A stretch of 64,000 nucleotides of DNA from an uncultured Holophagaceae bacterium (GTDB lineage Bacteria > Acidobacteriota > Holophagae > Holophagales > Holophagaceae): contig CAISFO010000052.1 in NCBI GenBank assembly GCA_903884655.1, forward strand, positions 80,726 to 144,725, in the 5' to 3' direction. Below are positions 17,393 through 25,561 of this stretch, in pieces. A model generated the notes under the pieces. The model did no database searches, was not told the origin of the DNA, and saw only the letters and a program-made list of their open reading frames with translations. The position numbers were made by a program, and so were the translations under genes. Every line of letters begins with the position of its first letter. Position 1 is the stretch's first letter.

Positions 17393-18094
17393 CTAGGGGC
17401 CGAGGAGATCCAACAGCCGCCGGGCAGCGGCGCCCTCGGCCCGCTTCCGGGTCGGGCCCTCGGCCTGGGCCGAATGGGAACCCACCGAGACTTGCATGGT
17501 GAACCTGGGCGCGTGGTCGGGCCCGGCCAACTCGACTTGTGTGTAGACCGGCGCGGGCAAGCCCAGACGCGCGGCCGTCTCCTGCAGGTGGGTCTTGGGA
17601 TCGGTCTGGGTCCAGCTTTCAAGACGGGCGCTGCGGATGGCCTCCAGAAACCGGGCTTCCACCAGACCCAGCACCCGCATGGTCCCGTCCTCCCCGATGG
17701 ACTGGACATCGAGGTACATGGCTGCCAGCAGGGCTTCGAGGGCATCGGCCAGGGGTTTGGGCCCCATGGGCGGCGCCTTCCTGGGATGGACCGCCTGCAG
17801 CACGCCATCCAGGCCCAGATCGAGGGCCCAGTGGTGCAAAGACTCGGTGCGGACCAGCACACCCCGGAGCTTGCTCATGGAGCCCTCCTGCCAATCGGGG
17901 CGTTCCCGATGGAGGAGCAGGGCCACGGTGAAATTGAGGAGCGCGTCGCCAAGGAACTCCAGGCGCTGGTTGTCCCGGGGGGAGCTGGCCGACGCATGGG
18001 TCAAGGCCTCCCCCAACAGGTCCTGATCCCGGAACCGGTAGCCCAGCCGGGCCTCCAGATCGCCCAAGGGATCCCTGCTTCGCGCCACGGTCAA
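17393..18094 (-). CDS. rnc: Ribonuclease III
   Basis: 233 aa. Cleaves double-stranded RNA in rRNA and mRNA processing. The catalytic signature NQRLEFLGDALL is at residues ~42-53, and the second metal-binding stretch is ADALEALLAAMYLD near 117-130. The C-terminal 70 residues are a double-stranded-RNA-binding domain (THLQETAARLGLPAPVY, and RKRAEGAAARRLLDLL). The TTG start at 18094 overlaps the kinase stop; GTG 18088 is a possible alternative. Lies between kinase and HisA-like genes rather than with era or lepB as often elsewhere. Confidence 0.95.
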   Translation of the reverse strand: MTVARSRDPLGDLEARLGYRFRDQDLLGEALTHASASSPRDNQRLEFLGDALLNFTVALLLHRERPDWQEGSMSKLRGVLVRTESLHHWALDLGLDGVLQAVHPRKAPPMGPKPLADALEALLAAMYLDVQSIGEDGTMRVLGLVEARFLEAIRSARLESWTQTDPKTHLQETAARLGLPAPVYTQVELAGPDHAPRFTMQVSVGSHSAQAEGPTRKRAEGAAARRLLDLLGP

Positions 18095-19749
18095 TTCGCC
18101 AGATCCGGGGGAAGTTTCTGGTTCAGTCTGGCCCGGTTGAATGCGGACTTGAACCGCAGGTTCTGGGCGGCCATTTGCCCCAGGATGCCCTGCCGACGGG
18201 CTTCCCGAAGCTCCTGGATGAATTCACTCATGCGGCCCTGATCGAAGAGCACCACCGCCAGCCAGGCGTGGGCGTTGACGTTGTACGGATCGGCCTTGAG
18301 GGCCTGCCTAAAGCCCTGGATGGCCTTGTCGGGCTGGCTGTCAGCCAGCTGGATGGACTCGCTCAGGGACACAAAGCCCAGGTTCTTGCGTTCGTGGACC
18401 TCCAGCTTGTCGAGCTTCTCGGGCTGAAAGGACTCGGGCTGGTCGATGGTCTTGGGCTCGGAAGCCTTTGGTGGCGTGGGCCGACCAGTCTCGGGCCTGG
18501 CCTCCACCCGCGACCCGGGGTTGGACGGGGCGGGCTCGAAGGGCTTAGCCGCCGCCTGGGAGCCGAATCCCTGAGCTGTGGTCTTGTTTCCGACTGGGCC
18601 TCCCTGGGTTTTGGGCGTCGCCTTGGTTTCTACTGGGGGCACCACCACCGCTGCCTTGGGATCCTCCGGGCTGATTGGTGTCTGGGTGGACCCGCCCCTC
18701 AGGAACCACCAGGAACCGCCTCCCAGGCCGACCAGGGCCAGGGCCGCCAGGCCGATCCAGAGGCCCTTCCCCTTGCCGCTGGCGGGAGGAGCGGGACGAG
18801 GCACTGGGACCACCACAGGGGGTGCGGCGGCGGGAATCTGCAAGGTGGTGTCGGCTGGAATGGGACGGGCCGGGGCGGTGGGCGCCGAGGCCCGCAGTAC
18901 CGTCGTGGCCTCCTCGACCTGTCCCATCCAGGAAGGATCCTTGGCGGCCCGCAGGGCTTTGGCCAGCTCCTCGGCGGTCTGGTAGCGCTCATCGGGATTC
19001 TTGCAGAGGGACCGGTCGAGCACGGTGCGGATGGCCGGGCTGATGCCCTTCAGCTTCTCGATGTCGATGGGGTCCGGGGGTTCGTTCACGATCTTGTAGA
19101 GCACCGTGGGGGTCGTGTCGCCCGCGAAGGGCTTGCGGCCGCTGAGGCATTCATAGAGCATGACGCCCACAGCGAACAGGTCGCTGCGGGGATCGGGCTT
19201 GCCCGTGCGGATGTACTCCGGCGCCATGTAACTGACCGTGCCCATGACCATTCCCGTGGCGGTCATGTCCGAGTTGCTGATTTTGGCCACGCCGAAATCC
19301 ATCACTTTGGCGTGCAGGCGCTTGCCATCCCGTTGAACCCGGACGTTCGTGGGCTTGATGTCCCGGTGCACGATCTGCTGGCGGTGGGCGAAGTTCAGTC
19401 CGTCGCAGACCTGGGCCAGCACCTCCAGGGCTTCGGAACGGGAGAGCGACTGATCCTGAAGCAGTTCCTCGAGATCGTGACCCTTGACGAACTCCATGGC
19501 GATGTAGAGCACGCCCTGGTCCTCTCCGAACTCGTAGATGGTGACCAGGTTCGGATGATTGAGCACCCCGGCGGCCCGGGCCTCGCGGGCGAACCGCTCC
19601 TTGGCCTCGCCCCCCTGGGCCGCCGCCGGGAGGATGGTCTTGATGGCCACCTCGCGGCCGATGGAAGGATCCACCCCCAGATAGACCTCGCCCATGGCGC
19701 CGTTGCCAAGCACGCGCTTGATCTCGAACTTCCCGAGCTTTTCGAACAT
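18091..19749 (-). CDS. Membrane-anchored Ser/Thr protein kinase with TPR tail
   Basis: 552 aa. Hanks-type kinase domain at residues 8-270: GNGAMGEVYLG loop, VAIK lysine, HRDIKPTN catalytic loop, DFGVAK, and GTVSYMAPEY activation segment. A Pro/Ala linker is followed by one membrane helix near residues 320-345 (IGLAALALVGLGGGSWWFL) and an outer part with a TPR-like unit (AIQGFRQALKADPYNVNAHA). The layout resembles PknB-type receptors but with TPR instead of PASTA domains. Substrates unknown; rnc overlaps its stop, so the two are probably transcribed together. It is divergent from the PLP gene. Confidence 0.92.
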   Translation of the reverse strand: MFEKLGKFEIKRVLGNGAMGEVYLGVDPSIGREVAIKTILPAAAQGGEAKERFAREARAAGVLNHPNLVTIYEFGEDQGVLYIAMEFVKGHDLEELLQDQSLSRSEALEVLAQVCDGLNFAHRQQIVHRDIKPTNVRVQRDGKRLHAKVMDFGVAKISNSDMTATGMVMGTVSYMAPEYIRTGKPDPRSDLFAVGVMLYECLSGRKPFAGDTTPTVLYKIVNEPPDPIDIEKLKGISPAIRTVLDRSLCKNPDERYQTAEELAKALRAAKDPSWMGQVEEATTVLRASAPTAPARPIPADTTLQIPAAAPPVVVPVPRPAPPASGKGKGLWIGLAALALVGLGGGSWWFLRGGSTQTPISPEDPKAAVVVPPVETKATPKTQGGPVGNKTTAQGFGSQAAAKPFEPAPSNPGSRVEARPETGRPTPPKASEPKTIDQPESFQPEKLDKLEVHERKNLGFVSLSESIQLADSQPDKAIQGFRQALKADPYNVNAHAWLAVVLFDQGRMSEFIQELREARRQGILGQMAAQNLRFKSAFNRARLNQKLPPDLAN

Positions 19750-19895
19750 GGGGACCCTTCCGGGTTCAGAGGTGGACGGAATACCAGGATAGGTCGAGAC
19801 AGGGCCGGGACCAAGAAACTTGGGATTTTTCCGCCGCTCGATCAGGATGGTTCTGGCAAGGCGGAAGGCCCGCCTCCGGAAGCAGTGGAGTTGCC

Positions 19896-20903
19896 ATGGC
19901 TGTCCCCCAGCAGGATGAACCCATGCGAAACGTGTTCATGTCCCTCCAGGAATTTTTCAACCCGGGGCTCCACCCGCCGGCACCCCTGGTACTCCTCCCG
20001 CCACCGTTCAATCCCTTTCCTGCGGAAGAGAAGGTCAAGATCTTCGCGAAGCTGATGTACCTCAGCCCCACGATGAATCTGAAATGGACCCCGGCCTACG
20101 AGATGCTGCAGCAGGCCCTGGATTCCAAGGGTCCCAAGGGCCAGCGGGTGGTGGAGGCATCCTCCGGGAACATGGCCCTGTCCCTGGCGCTTCAGGCCAG
20201 GGCCTTCGGCCTTTCCGGCGTATCCGCCTTCGTCCCGGCTGACCTGGCTTTCGTGAAGAAGGAGCTGCTCCACCTCGCCGGCGTGAACTTCGTGCTCTGC
20301 ACGGATGTTCCAGGGGAACCTACCGCCATTGAGAAGGCTCGCTCCCAGGGGAAGGAAGCCGGCTTCCTGAACCTGGCGCAGTACGAGAATCCGGGAAACC
20401 CCGAGGCCCATGCCCGGTGGACGGCCCCGGGGATCTGGGACCAGACCCAGGGCGCCTTGACCGTCTTCTGCAGCGGGATGGGCACGACGGGCACCCTGGT
20501 GGGCACCCGGAATGCCTTCCAGGCCTTGTCTCCGAAAGTCCAAGTGGTGGGCTGCCTATGTGCCCCGGGTAGTGCCGTGCCAGGGGTGCGCTCCGAGGCG
20601 CGCCTGGCGGAAATCCGCTTCGACTGGCAGAACGGCATCCATCGCGTCGAAGTGGAAACCAAGGAGAGCTACCGGGCCAGCCTGAAACTGATCCGATCAG
20701 GAATCCTGGCGGGCCCCAGCTCGGGGTTTGCCCTGGCCGGGCTCATCCGCTTCCTGGAGGGCAGCAGGCAGGACCCCGCCCAGTGGGACAGCCTGCGGAA
20801 CGACGCTGGAGAGATCGTGGCCACCTTCCTCTGCGGAGACACGCCCCATCTGTACGTGGACAAGTACACCACCATCCTGGACACGGCCGATTTCGCGCTG
20901 TGA
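19896..20903 (+). CDS. PLP-dependent cysteine-synthase-fold protein
   Basis: 335 aa fold type II PLP protein. GGAG precedes ATG 19896. The cofactor Lys is likely in MNLKWTPAYEML, where the usual motif is N-x-x-S-x-K-x-R; ASSGNMALSLALQA replaces the substrate-binding S-G-N-T loop (Thr is Met); SGMGTTGTLVGTR is the phosphate-binding glycine loop; SGILAGPSSGFALAG closes the active site. The divergence at substrate-binding positions argues against plain O-acetylserine sulfhydrylase; a lyase or beta-replacement enzyme acting on another substrate is possible. It is convergent with an ATP-grasp gene, 27 bp apart. Confidence 0.75.
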   Translation: MAVPQQDEPMRNVFMSLQEFFNPGLHPPAPLVLLPPPFNPFPAEEKVKIFAKLMYLSPTMNLKWTPAYEMLQQALDSKGPKGQRVVEASSGNMALSLALQARAFGLSGVSAFVPADLAFVKKELLHLAGVNFVLCTDVPGEPTAIEKARSQGKEAGFLNLAQYENPGNPEAHARWTAPGIWDQTQGALTVFCSGMGTTGTLVGTRNAFQALSPKVQVVGCLCAPGSAVPGVRSEARLAEIRFDWQNGIHRVEVETKESYRASLKLIRSGILAGPSSGFALAGLIRFLEGSRQDPAQWDSLRNDAGEIVATFLCGDTPHLYVDKYTTILDTADFAL

Positions 20904-20930
20904 CGGCAGAAACGGTTCCGCGGCCGAGGG

Positions 20931-22151
20931 TCAGGACCGCTTGCCCGCATGGCGTTCGAGCATGTCCCGGAAGGCCTTGAAGACCCGCTGCATCTGGGGC
21001 CCCTTGTAGGGGTACAGGGCAGGAGGGTCCATGTCGTGGACGATCATGGCCGTGTCAGCCTCGAAGATCAGCAGTTCTCCGTCCCGGGTCTCGGCACAGT
21101 CGATGGCGAAATACTCCAGGCCGGCCCGGGCGCACAGCCCCTCCAGGGCAGAGGCGTGGCGCACCGCGAAATCTGCATCGAAGGTGGCGAAGTGGCGGGC
21201 CTCCTCCTCGCGTTTGGCGGGATCCTTGTCCATGCCCGCGTTGAGGTAGTGCAGCATCCAGTGCTCCGCCACGGCCATGTGGCAGCCGTAGGCCTTGCCA
21301 TCGATGAGGGCGATCCGAAGCTTGCGGTGCAGACCGTCGTGGCCCCGGTAGTCGATGAAGCGGGAAATATAGAACGCCTCGCCGGGGGTCTGCTGGAGAT
21401 ACGCCTCGACCTCGGCAGGTCCGGCCAGACGCGCGAGCCCCTTGCCTCCGTGGCTGTCCATGGGGCGCAGCAGGATCGGGAAGACGCCCCCCGGAAGCAG
21501 CTCCTCGAGGGGCTTCCGACCCGCAGCGAGTTCCATCAGATGCTCGATCGAGGTGCGGACTGTGGGTGGGATGAGCAGGCCCGGCACGCCTTCGAGCAGG
21601 CGCCAGAGCCGTTCGCGGGAAAGGGCTTGGATCCTGGCGGGGTCCAGGAGCACCGGCACCGGATGCCCCGCCAGATCCCTCCGGAGCTGTTCCAGCAGGG
21701 GCCGGTTGGTGTCGGATTCCCCGATACCGATCAGGGCCAGATCGTGGGCAGGGAGATCCGGAAGGGGCAGGCCGGGCTCGACGAAAGCCAGGTCCAGGGA
21801 GACATCTGAACCCACCAGAAGGAACTGGGCCGGCACGTTGGCCATGATGTCCCCGGGGCCGACGAACATGAGAAGGCGCAGGCCGGCTGTTTCGGTGGCG
21901 GCGGGCACCCGGAAGACCTTCTGCAGGGCCAGGGCCTTGGCCTGGCATTCGATGCCGTCGTCCACGTAGAAGAGCAGTTCGTGGAGGGTGCCCAGATCCA
22001 GCCAGGCGGCTGCATCCGAGGGTTCTTCGGCCACCCGCGCCTCCAGCTGCAGGCGCAGGTGGCCCAGGTTCTCCCCCCGAAAGATCCGGTGGGCCAGGGG
22101 GGCCAGACCGGCAATCCTCGGAGGGCAGGAGTTTTCCGGTGCTGCACTCAT
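20931..22151 (-). CDS. ATP-grasp-type ligase-like protein
   Basis: 406 aa from ATG 22151; the frame extends to 22298 without a better start. The N-terminal ~110 residues are a short TPR-like region (AWLDLGTLHELLFYVDDGIE). The middle is a Rossmann-like pre-grasp domain (LIGIGESDTNRPLLEQL). The C-terminal two thirds has ATP-grasp features: FPILLRPMDSHGGKGLARL for ATP-binding, FYISRFIDYRGHDG, YFAIDCAETRDGELLIFEAD for metal binding. Such proteins ligate an amine to a carboxylate; the substrate is unknown. The neighbouring PLP enzyme could supply a precursor, but the genes are convergent. Confidence 0.7.
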   Translation of the reverse strand: MSAAPENSCPPRIAGLAPLAHRIFRGENLGHLRLQLEARVAEEPSDAAAWLDLGTLHELLFYVDDGIECQAKALALQKVFRVPAATETAGLRLLMFVGPGDIMANVPAQFLLVGSDVSLDLAFVEPGLPLPDLPAHDLALIGIGESDTNRPLLEQLRRDLAGHPVPVLLDPARIQALSRERLWRLLEGVPGLLIPPTVRTSIEHLMELAAGRKPLEELLPGGVFPILLRPMDSHGGKGLARLAGPAEVEAYLQQTPGEAFYISRFIDYRGHDGLHRKLRIALIDGKAYGCHMAVAEHWMLHYLNAGMDKDPAKREEEARHFATFDADFAVRHASALEGLCARAGLEYFAIDCAETRDGELLIFEADTAMIVHDMDPPALYPYKGPQMQRVFKAFRDMLERHAGKRS

Positions 22152-22200
22152 GCCTGCCTCATGGAAGAATTCGAATCCAGAGTCTAGCAGTGCCTGCGGC

Positions 22201-22640
22201 CTAGGCATCGTCCCCGCACACAGGCACCGGGCTGGAATCGGGCAGCGGCAGTGAGCCCCCCTGGTTCCCCTCGGTGTCGACCCAGGCATGCGGCACATTC
22301 AGGGAGCTCAGCCACGGGATACCCTGGGTGCCTTTCAACACCGCGATGGTGGTGACGCTGCCGGCCACCATGCACTGGGTGGAATTCGTGCTCACGGAGA
22401 CCAGGCCCCGGATGGGCCATCCAGTTCGCGAGTCGAGAGTGTGCCGCTCGTAATCGCTGCAGCTGGCCAAGGCTCACCGTTCGGATGGGGACCGATGATG
22501 GCGATGTCGCCGCCCAGATCCAGCTCCATGCCTGCTGTAGCGAACCGCGGCCGGGCCACTTCCTCAGCAAAGCTTTTGCCCACCAGGCCTCGCCCCCCCA
22601 TCTTGAGCTCGCCCGGAAGGAACGCTGCCCCCTGGCGCGA
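22201..22640 (-). pseudogene. Decayed apbE (FAD:protein FMN transferase) remnant
   Basis: Two pieces in different frames add up to the C-terminal half of ApbE. Upstream piece (about 22640-22475) reads ELKMGGRGLVGKSFAEEVA and ELDLGGDIAIIGPHPNGEPW, matching the family's DLGGxxKGxA and DLGGDI..G motifs. Downstream piece (22470-22201) reads SDYERHTLDSRTGWP and HAWVDTEGNQGG, matching SGDYER..HIIDPRTG and the C-terminal end. Roughly 20-25 residues normally found between them are missing and the frame changes at about 22455-22475. The N-terminal half of the gene is absent; yeiH begins to be read there (stop at 22672). No functional product is expected. Confidence 0.72.
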
Positions 22641-22671
22641 CGGCTGGCGCCCGGCCCAAGGCAGCAACCCG

Positions 22672-23748
22672 CTAGAACCCGAAGAGATGACTGGCCACCA
22701 GGACCAGCAGCAGGGTGAAGAGCGCGATGGCGATTTCACCGATGAGGCCCACCACGAAGGGACGGAGACCCTGCTTCCGCATGTCGCGGACATTGATGCG
22801 CAGGCCGACGCCGGCGAAGGTGAGCAGGAAGGCCCAACGCGACAGGTTGGCCAGGGCCGTGTTCTGATCCCTGGTGAAGAAACCGAAGGTGGCGAGCAGC
22901 GAAATGAACAGGAAACCCAGGACGAATTTCGGAAATTTCCGCCAGAGGAAGGCGGCCTTGTGCCCCACCGCCTGCGCCTGGCCCAGCCTCGCCCAATGCA
23001 GGGCGTAGCCGAGGACGACGAAGCCGATGAGGGCGTTGCGGGTGGTCTTGGTGAGGACGGCCAGCCGCCCCGCCGCGTCGGAATAGAGGGCCCCGGCCGC
23101 GGCGGCTTCGGCAGTATTGTCGACCGCCAGGCCGCACCAGATGCCGTAGGCGTGATCGGAAAGGTGGAGGACCCGGCCGATGAGTGGAAAGGTGAACAAG
23201 GCGATGGCGCCGAGAGCCAGGATGGCGGCGATGGCGAAGGACGAGTCCTCATCGTCCGCGTCGATGGCGCCCTTGGTGGCGATGATGGCGCTGACGCCGC
23301 AGATGGCCGAGCCAACGGCCAGCAGCGCCGTGAGCTTGGGTCGGAGGCCGAAGGCGCGGCCCAGGAAGGTCATGAAGGCGAGCGATCCGGCGATTTCGAG
23401 GATGACCAGCAGCAGGCTGACGCCACCCAGCTTCCAGACGTCACCGAGCAGGAAGCGCGAGCCGAGGAGGACAATGCCCCCCTTCAGCCAGAATTCGTAC
23501 GTGGCCACGCCGGGCTTGAACATGGCGGGGACGCCGAAAGTGTTGGATATGACCAACCCGATGAGGATGGCCCAGAGGACGTACTCGATGTTGGGAAAGG
23601 CCCAGTGGTGGGCTTTCGCTTGAGTGTTGATCCCCTTTTCGAGCAGCTTGCCGGCGACGCCGACGGCCAACAGGAGTGCCACGCCCGGCAGGAGCCGGAG
23701 CGTCCGGCCGGTCGAGGATTCGCGTGGTACTGCCGCGGTCCCAGCCAT
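22672..23748 (-). CDS. YeiH family putative sulfate exporter
   Basis: 358 aa inner-membrane protein with about ten hydrophobic helices. It matches the conserved YeiH/YPO family (UPF0324): GIVLLGSRFLLGDVWKLGG, TALLAVGSAICGVSAIIAT, LALGAIALFTFPLIG and the C-terminal GVGLRINVRDMRKQGLRPF. The family is described as putative sulfate or anion exporters, with no firm substrate. The start ATG 23748 lies six bases after the stop of a tiny upstream ORF. A broken apbE follows downstream on the same strand. Confidence 0.88.
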   Translation of the reverse strand: MAGTAAVPRESSTGRTLRLLPGVALLLAVGVAGKLLEKGINTQAKAHHWAFPNIEYVLWAILIGLVISNTFGVPAMFKPGVATYEFWLKGGIVLLGSRFLLGDVWKLGGVSLLLVILEIAGSLAFMTFLGRAFGLRPKLTALLAVGSAICGVSAIIATKGAIDADDEDSSFAIAAILALGAIALFTFPLIGRVLHLSDHAYGIWCGLAVDNTAEAAAAGALYSDAAGRLAVLTKTTRNALIGFVVLGYALHWARLGQAQAVGHKAAFLWRKFPKFVLGFLFISLLATFGFFTRDQNTALANLSRWAFLLTFAGVGLRINVRDMRKQGLRPFVVGLIGEIAIALFTLLLVLVASHLFGF

Positions 23749-23754
23749 GGTCGG

Positions 23755-23913
23755 CTACCAGGGGACCCGGGTGACCCAGCCGATGCGAATCAGTGCCGCG
23801 GCCAGGACGGCGGCCAGGACTGCCCAGGTGTCCAGGGAAATCCCTGTGTCAGCCGTGGTCGCGGATGGCGGCGGGTCGGGCAGGGCGCTTCCCTCTCGAG
23901 GTTCAGCAGTCAC
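23755..23913 (-). CDS. Small single-helix membrane protein upstream of yeiH
   Basis: 52 aa, too short for many gene callers. GTG 23913 has AGGAG nine bases upstream. The N-terminal 25 residues are polar and proline-rich (REGSALPDPPPSATTADTG) and the rest is one hydrophobic helix (TWAVLAAVLAAALIRIGWV). It ends six bases before the yeiH start on the same strand, so the two would be co-transcribed. It could be an accessory subunit of the exporter, or simply a leader peptide. Only spacing, ribosome-binding site and hydrophobic profile support it. Confidence 0.5.
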   Translation of the reverse strand: MTAEPREGSALPDPPPSATTADTGISLDTWAVLAAVLAAALIRIGWVTRVPW

Positions 23914-23978
23914 GCAGCAGGTCTCCTTCCTGGCAGGACCATGATGATCGTAAACTCACCGAAACCAAGGTGAATGAC

Positions 23979-25403
23979 ATGGCGATCGAGGAACCACGCA
24001 TCCCCAGCCTCGATCCGGAGGATTGGCAGGCGGACCGTGCCCAGGCCCACCGCATGCTGGACGACATGCTTGACCACCTCGAGGGCCTGCGGTCCGGGCC
24101 GGTCTGGCGGCCCATGCCAGATGCCGTCCGGGCCTCTTTCGACGCGGCCCTGCCGATGGAGCCCTCTACCCTCGGCAAGGTGCACGAGGACTTTCTCCAT
24201 GGGGTCCTGCCCTACAGCACTGGCAACCTGCATCCGGGATTCATGGGCTGGGTGCACGGGGGAGGCAACCTGGCGGGCATGCTGGGCGAGATGCTGGCGG
24301 GCGGGCTCAACGCCAACCTGGGCGGGCGGGACCATGCACCGATCGAGGTGGAGCGGCAGGTGCTCCGGTGGGTGCGGCAGCTGTTTGGATTTCCTGCGTC
24401 CGCCAGCGGCCTGTTCGTGACCGGAACCTCCATGGCCAACCTCATGGGCATCCATGTCGCCCGGCACGCGGTCCTCGGCAGTCTTGGCTCCGGGTCGGCC
24501 CAGGCCGACCTCGTGGCCTACGCTTCGTCCGCAGTGCATGGTTGCGTCCCGCGGGCCCTGGAGATGCTAGGGCTCGGGCGCGGAGTCCTGCGTCTGGTGC
24601 CCACGGATGGGTGCGGTCGCATGCGACTGGATGAACTGGATGCGGCCATCGCCAAGGACCGTGCGGCGGGCCTGCACCCCTTCCTGCTGGTGGGCACGGC
24701 CGGAACGGTGGATATCGGTGCCGTGGACCCCCTGGCGGATCTGGCGGAACGGGCCCAGCAGCAACGGCTCTGGCTCCACGTGGATGGTGCTTTCGGTGCC
24801 TTGGCCATCCTCGCGCCCAGGTTGGCTCCCCTGCTCGCGGGGCTGGAGCGGGCGGATTCCCTGGCCTTCGATTTCCACAAGTGGGCCCAGGTTCCCTACG
24901 ACGCGGGCTTCCTCCTGGTTCGGAACGGCGAGCTCCACCAAGCGGCTTTCGCCTCGCCCGCAGCCTACCTGCAACGAGAGACCCGGGGTCTGGCAGCGGG
25001 CTCGCCTTGGCCCTGCGATTTCGGCCCGGATCTGAGCCGGGGCTTCCGGGCCCTGAAGACCTGGTTCACGCTTCGGACCCATGGGCTGCGGAGGATTGGC
25101 CAAACCATCGAACAGACCTGTGTCCTGGCCCGACACCTCGAGGCTCGGGTATTGTCAGAGCCGAAACTGGAACTGATGGCGCCGGTGACCTTGAACATCG
25201 TTTGTTTCCGACACCGTGGTTCCCATGCGGACGCACTGAATGCCCGCATCGCGGTGGACGTACAGGAGTCCGGCATCGCCGCGCCATCCACCACCTGGCT
25301 CGACGGGAACCTGGTCCTGCGGGCCGCCCTGGTGAACCACCGGACCCAGACCTCGGACGTGGATGCGCTGGTGGAGGCCGTCCTGAAGTTCGGGGGTCGC
25401 TGA
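23979..25403 (+). CDS. PLP-dependent amino-acid decarboxylase (group II)
   Basis: 474 aa from ATG 23979 (AAGGTG upstream); a longer open frame begins at 23793 without a good start. Matches the aromatic-L-amino-acid/glutamate decarboxylase family: HPGFMGWVHGGGNLAGML, GLFVTGTSMANLMGIHVARH, GTAGTVDIGAVDPLADLAE, HVDGAFGAL and the Schiff-base Lys in FDFHKWAQVPYDAGFLLV. Substrate cannot be fixed from the sequence; the WVHGGGN loop resembles aromatic decarboxylases less than plant-type ones. It stands alone, divergent from the yeiH group. Confidence 0.88.
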   Translation: MAIEEPRIPSLDPEDWQADRAQAHRMLDDMLDHLEGLRSGPVWRPMPDAVRASFDAALPMEPSTLGKVHEDFLHGVLPYSTGNLHPGFMGWVHGGGNLAGMLGEMLAGGLNANLGGRDHAPIEVERQVLRWVRQLFGFPASASGLFVTGTSMANLMGIHVARHAVLGSLGSGSAQADLVAYASSAVHGCVPRALEMLGLGRGVLRLVPTDGCGRMRLDELDAAIAKDRAAGLHPFLLVGTAGTVDIGAVDPLADLAERAQQQRLWLHVDGAFGALAILAPRLAPLLAGLERADSLAFDFHKWAQVPYDAGFLLVRNGELHQAAFASPAAYLQRETRGLAAGSPWPCDFGPDLSRGFRALKTWFTLRTHGLRRIGQTIEQTCVLARHLEARVLSEPKLELMAPVTLNIVCFRHRGSHADALNARIAVDVQESGIAAPSTTWLDGNLVLRAALVNHRTQTSDVDALVEAVLKFGGR

Positions 25404-25561
25404 GGCGGGTGGGCCGGGCTCGGAGGGGGGTCGAACCGTCTGGGTGGTGCGGGGACAACCCTGTCCACAAAAGGGGCAGGAAAAAGGAGCTCCCGGCCCC
25501 GCTTTCAGGACTGGCGCCCCGGCCCGGAACATGCAAACTAGAAACCTCCACCGGAGCCTAA

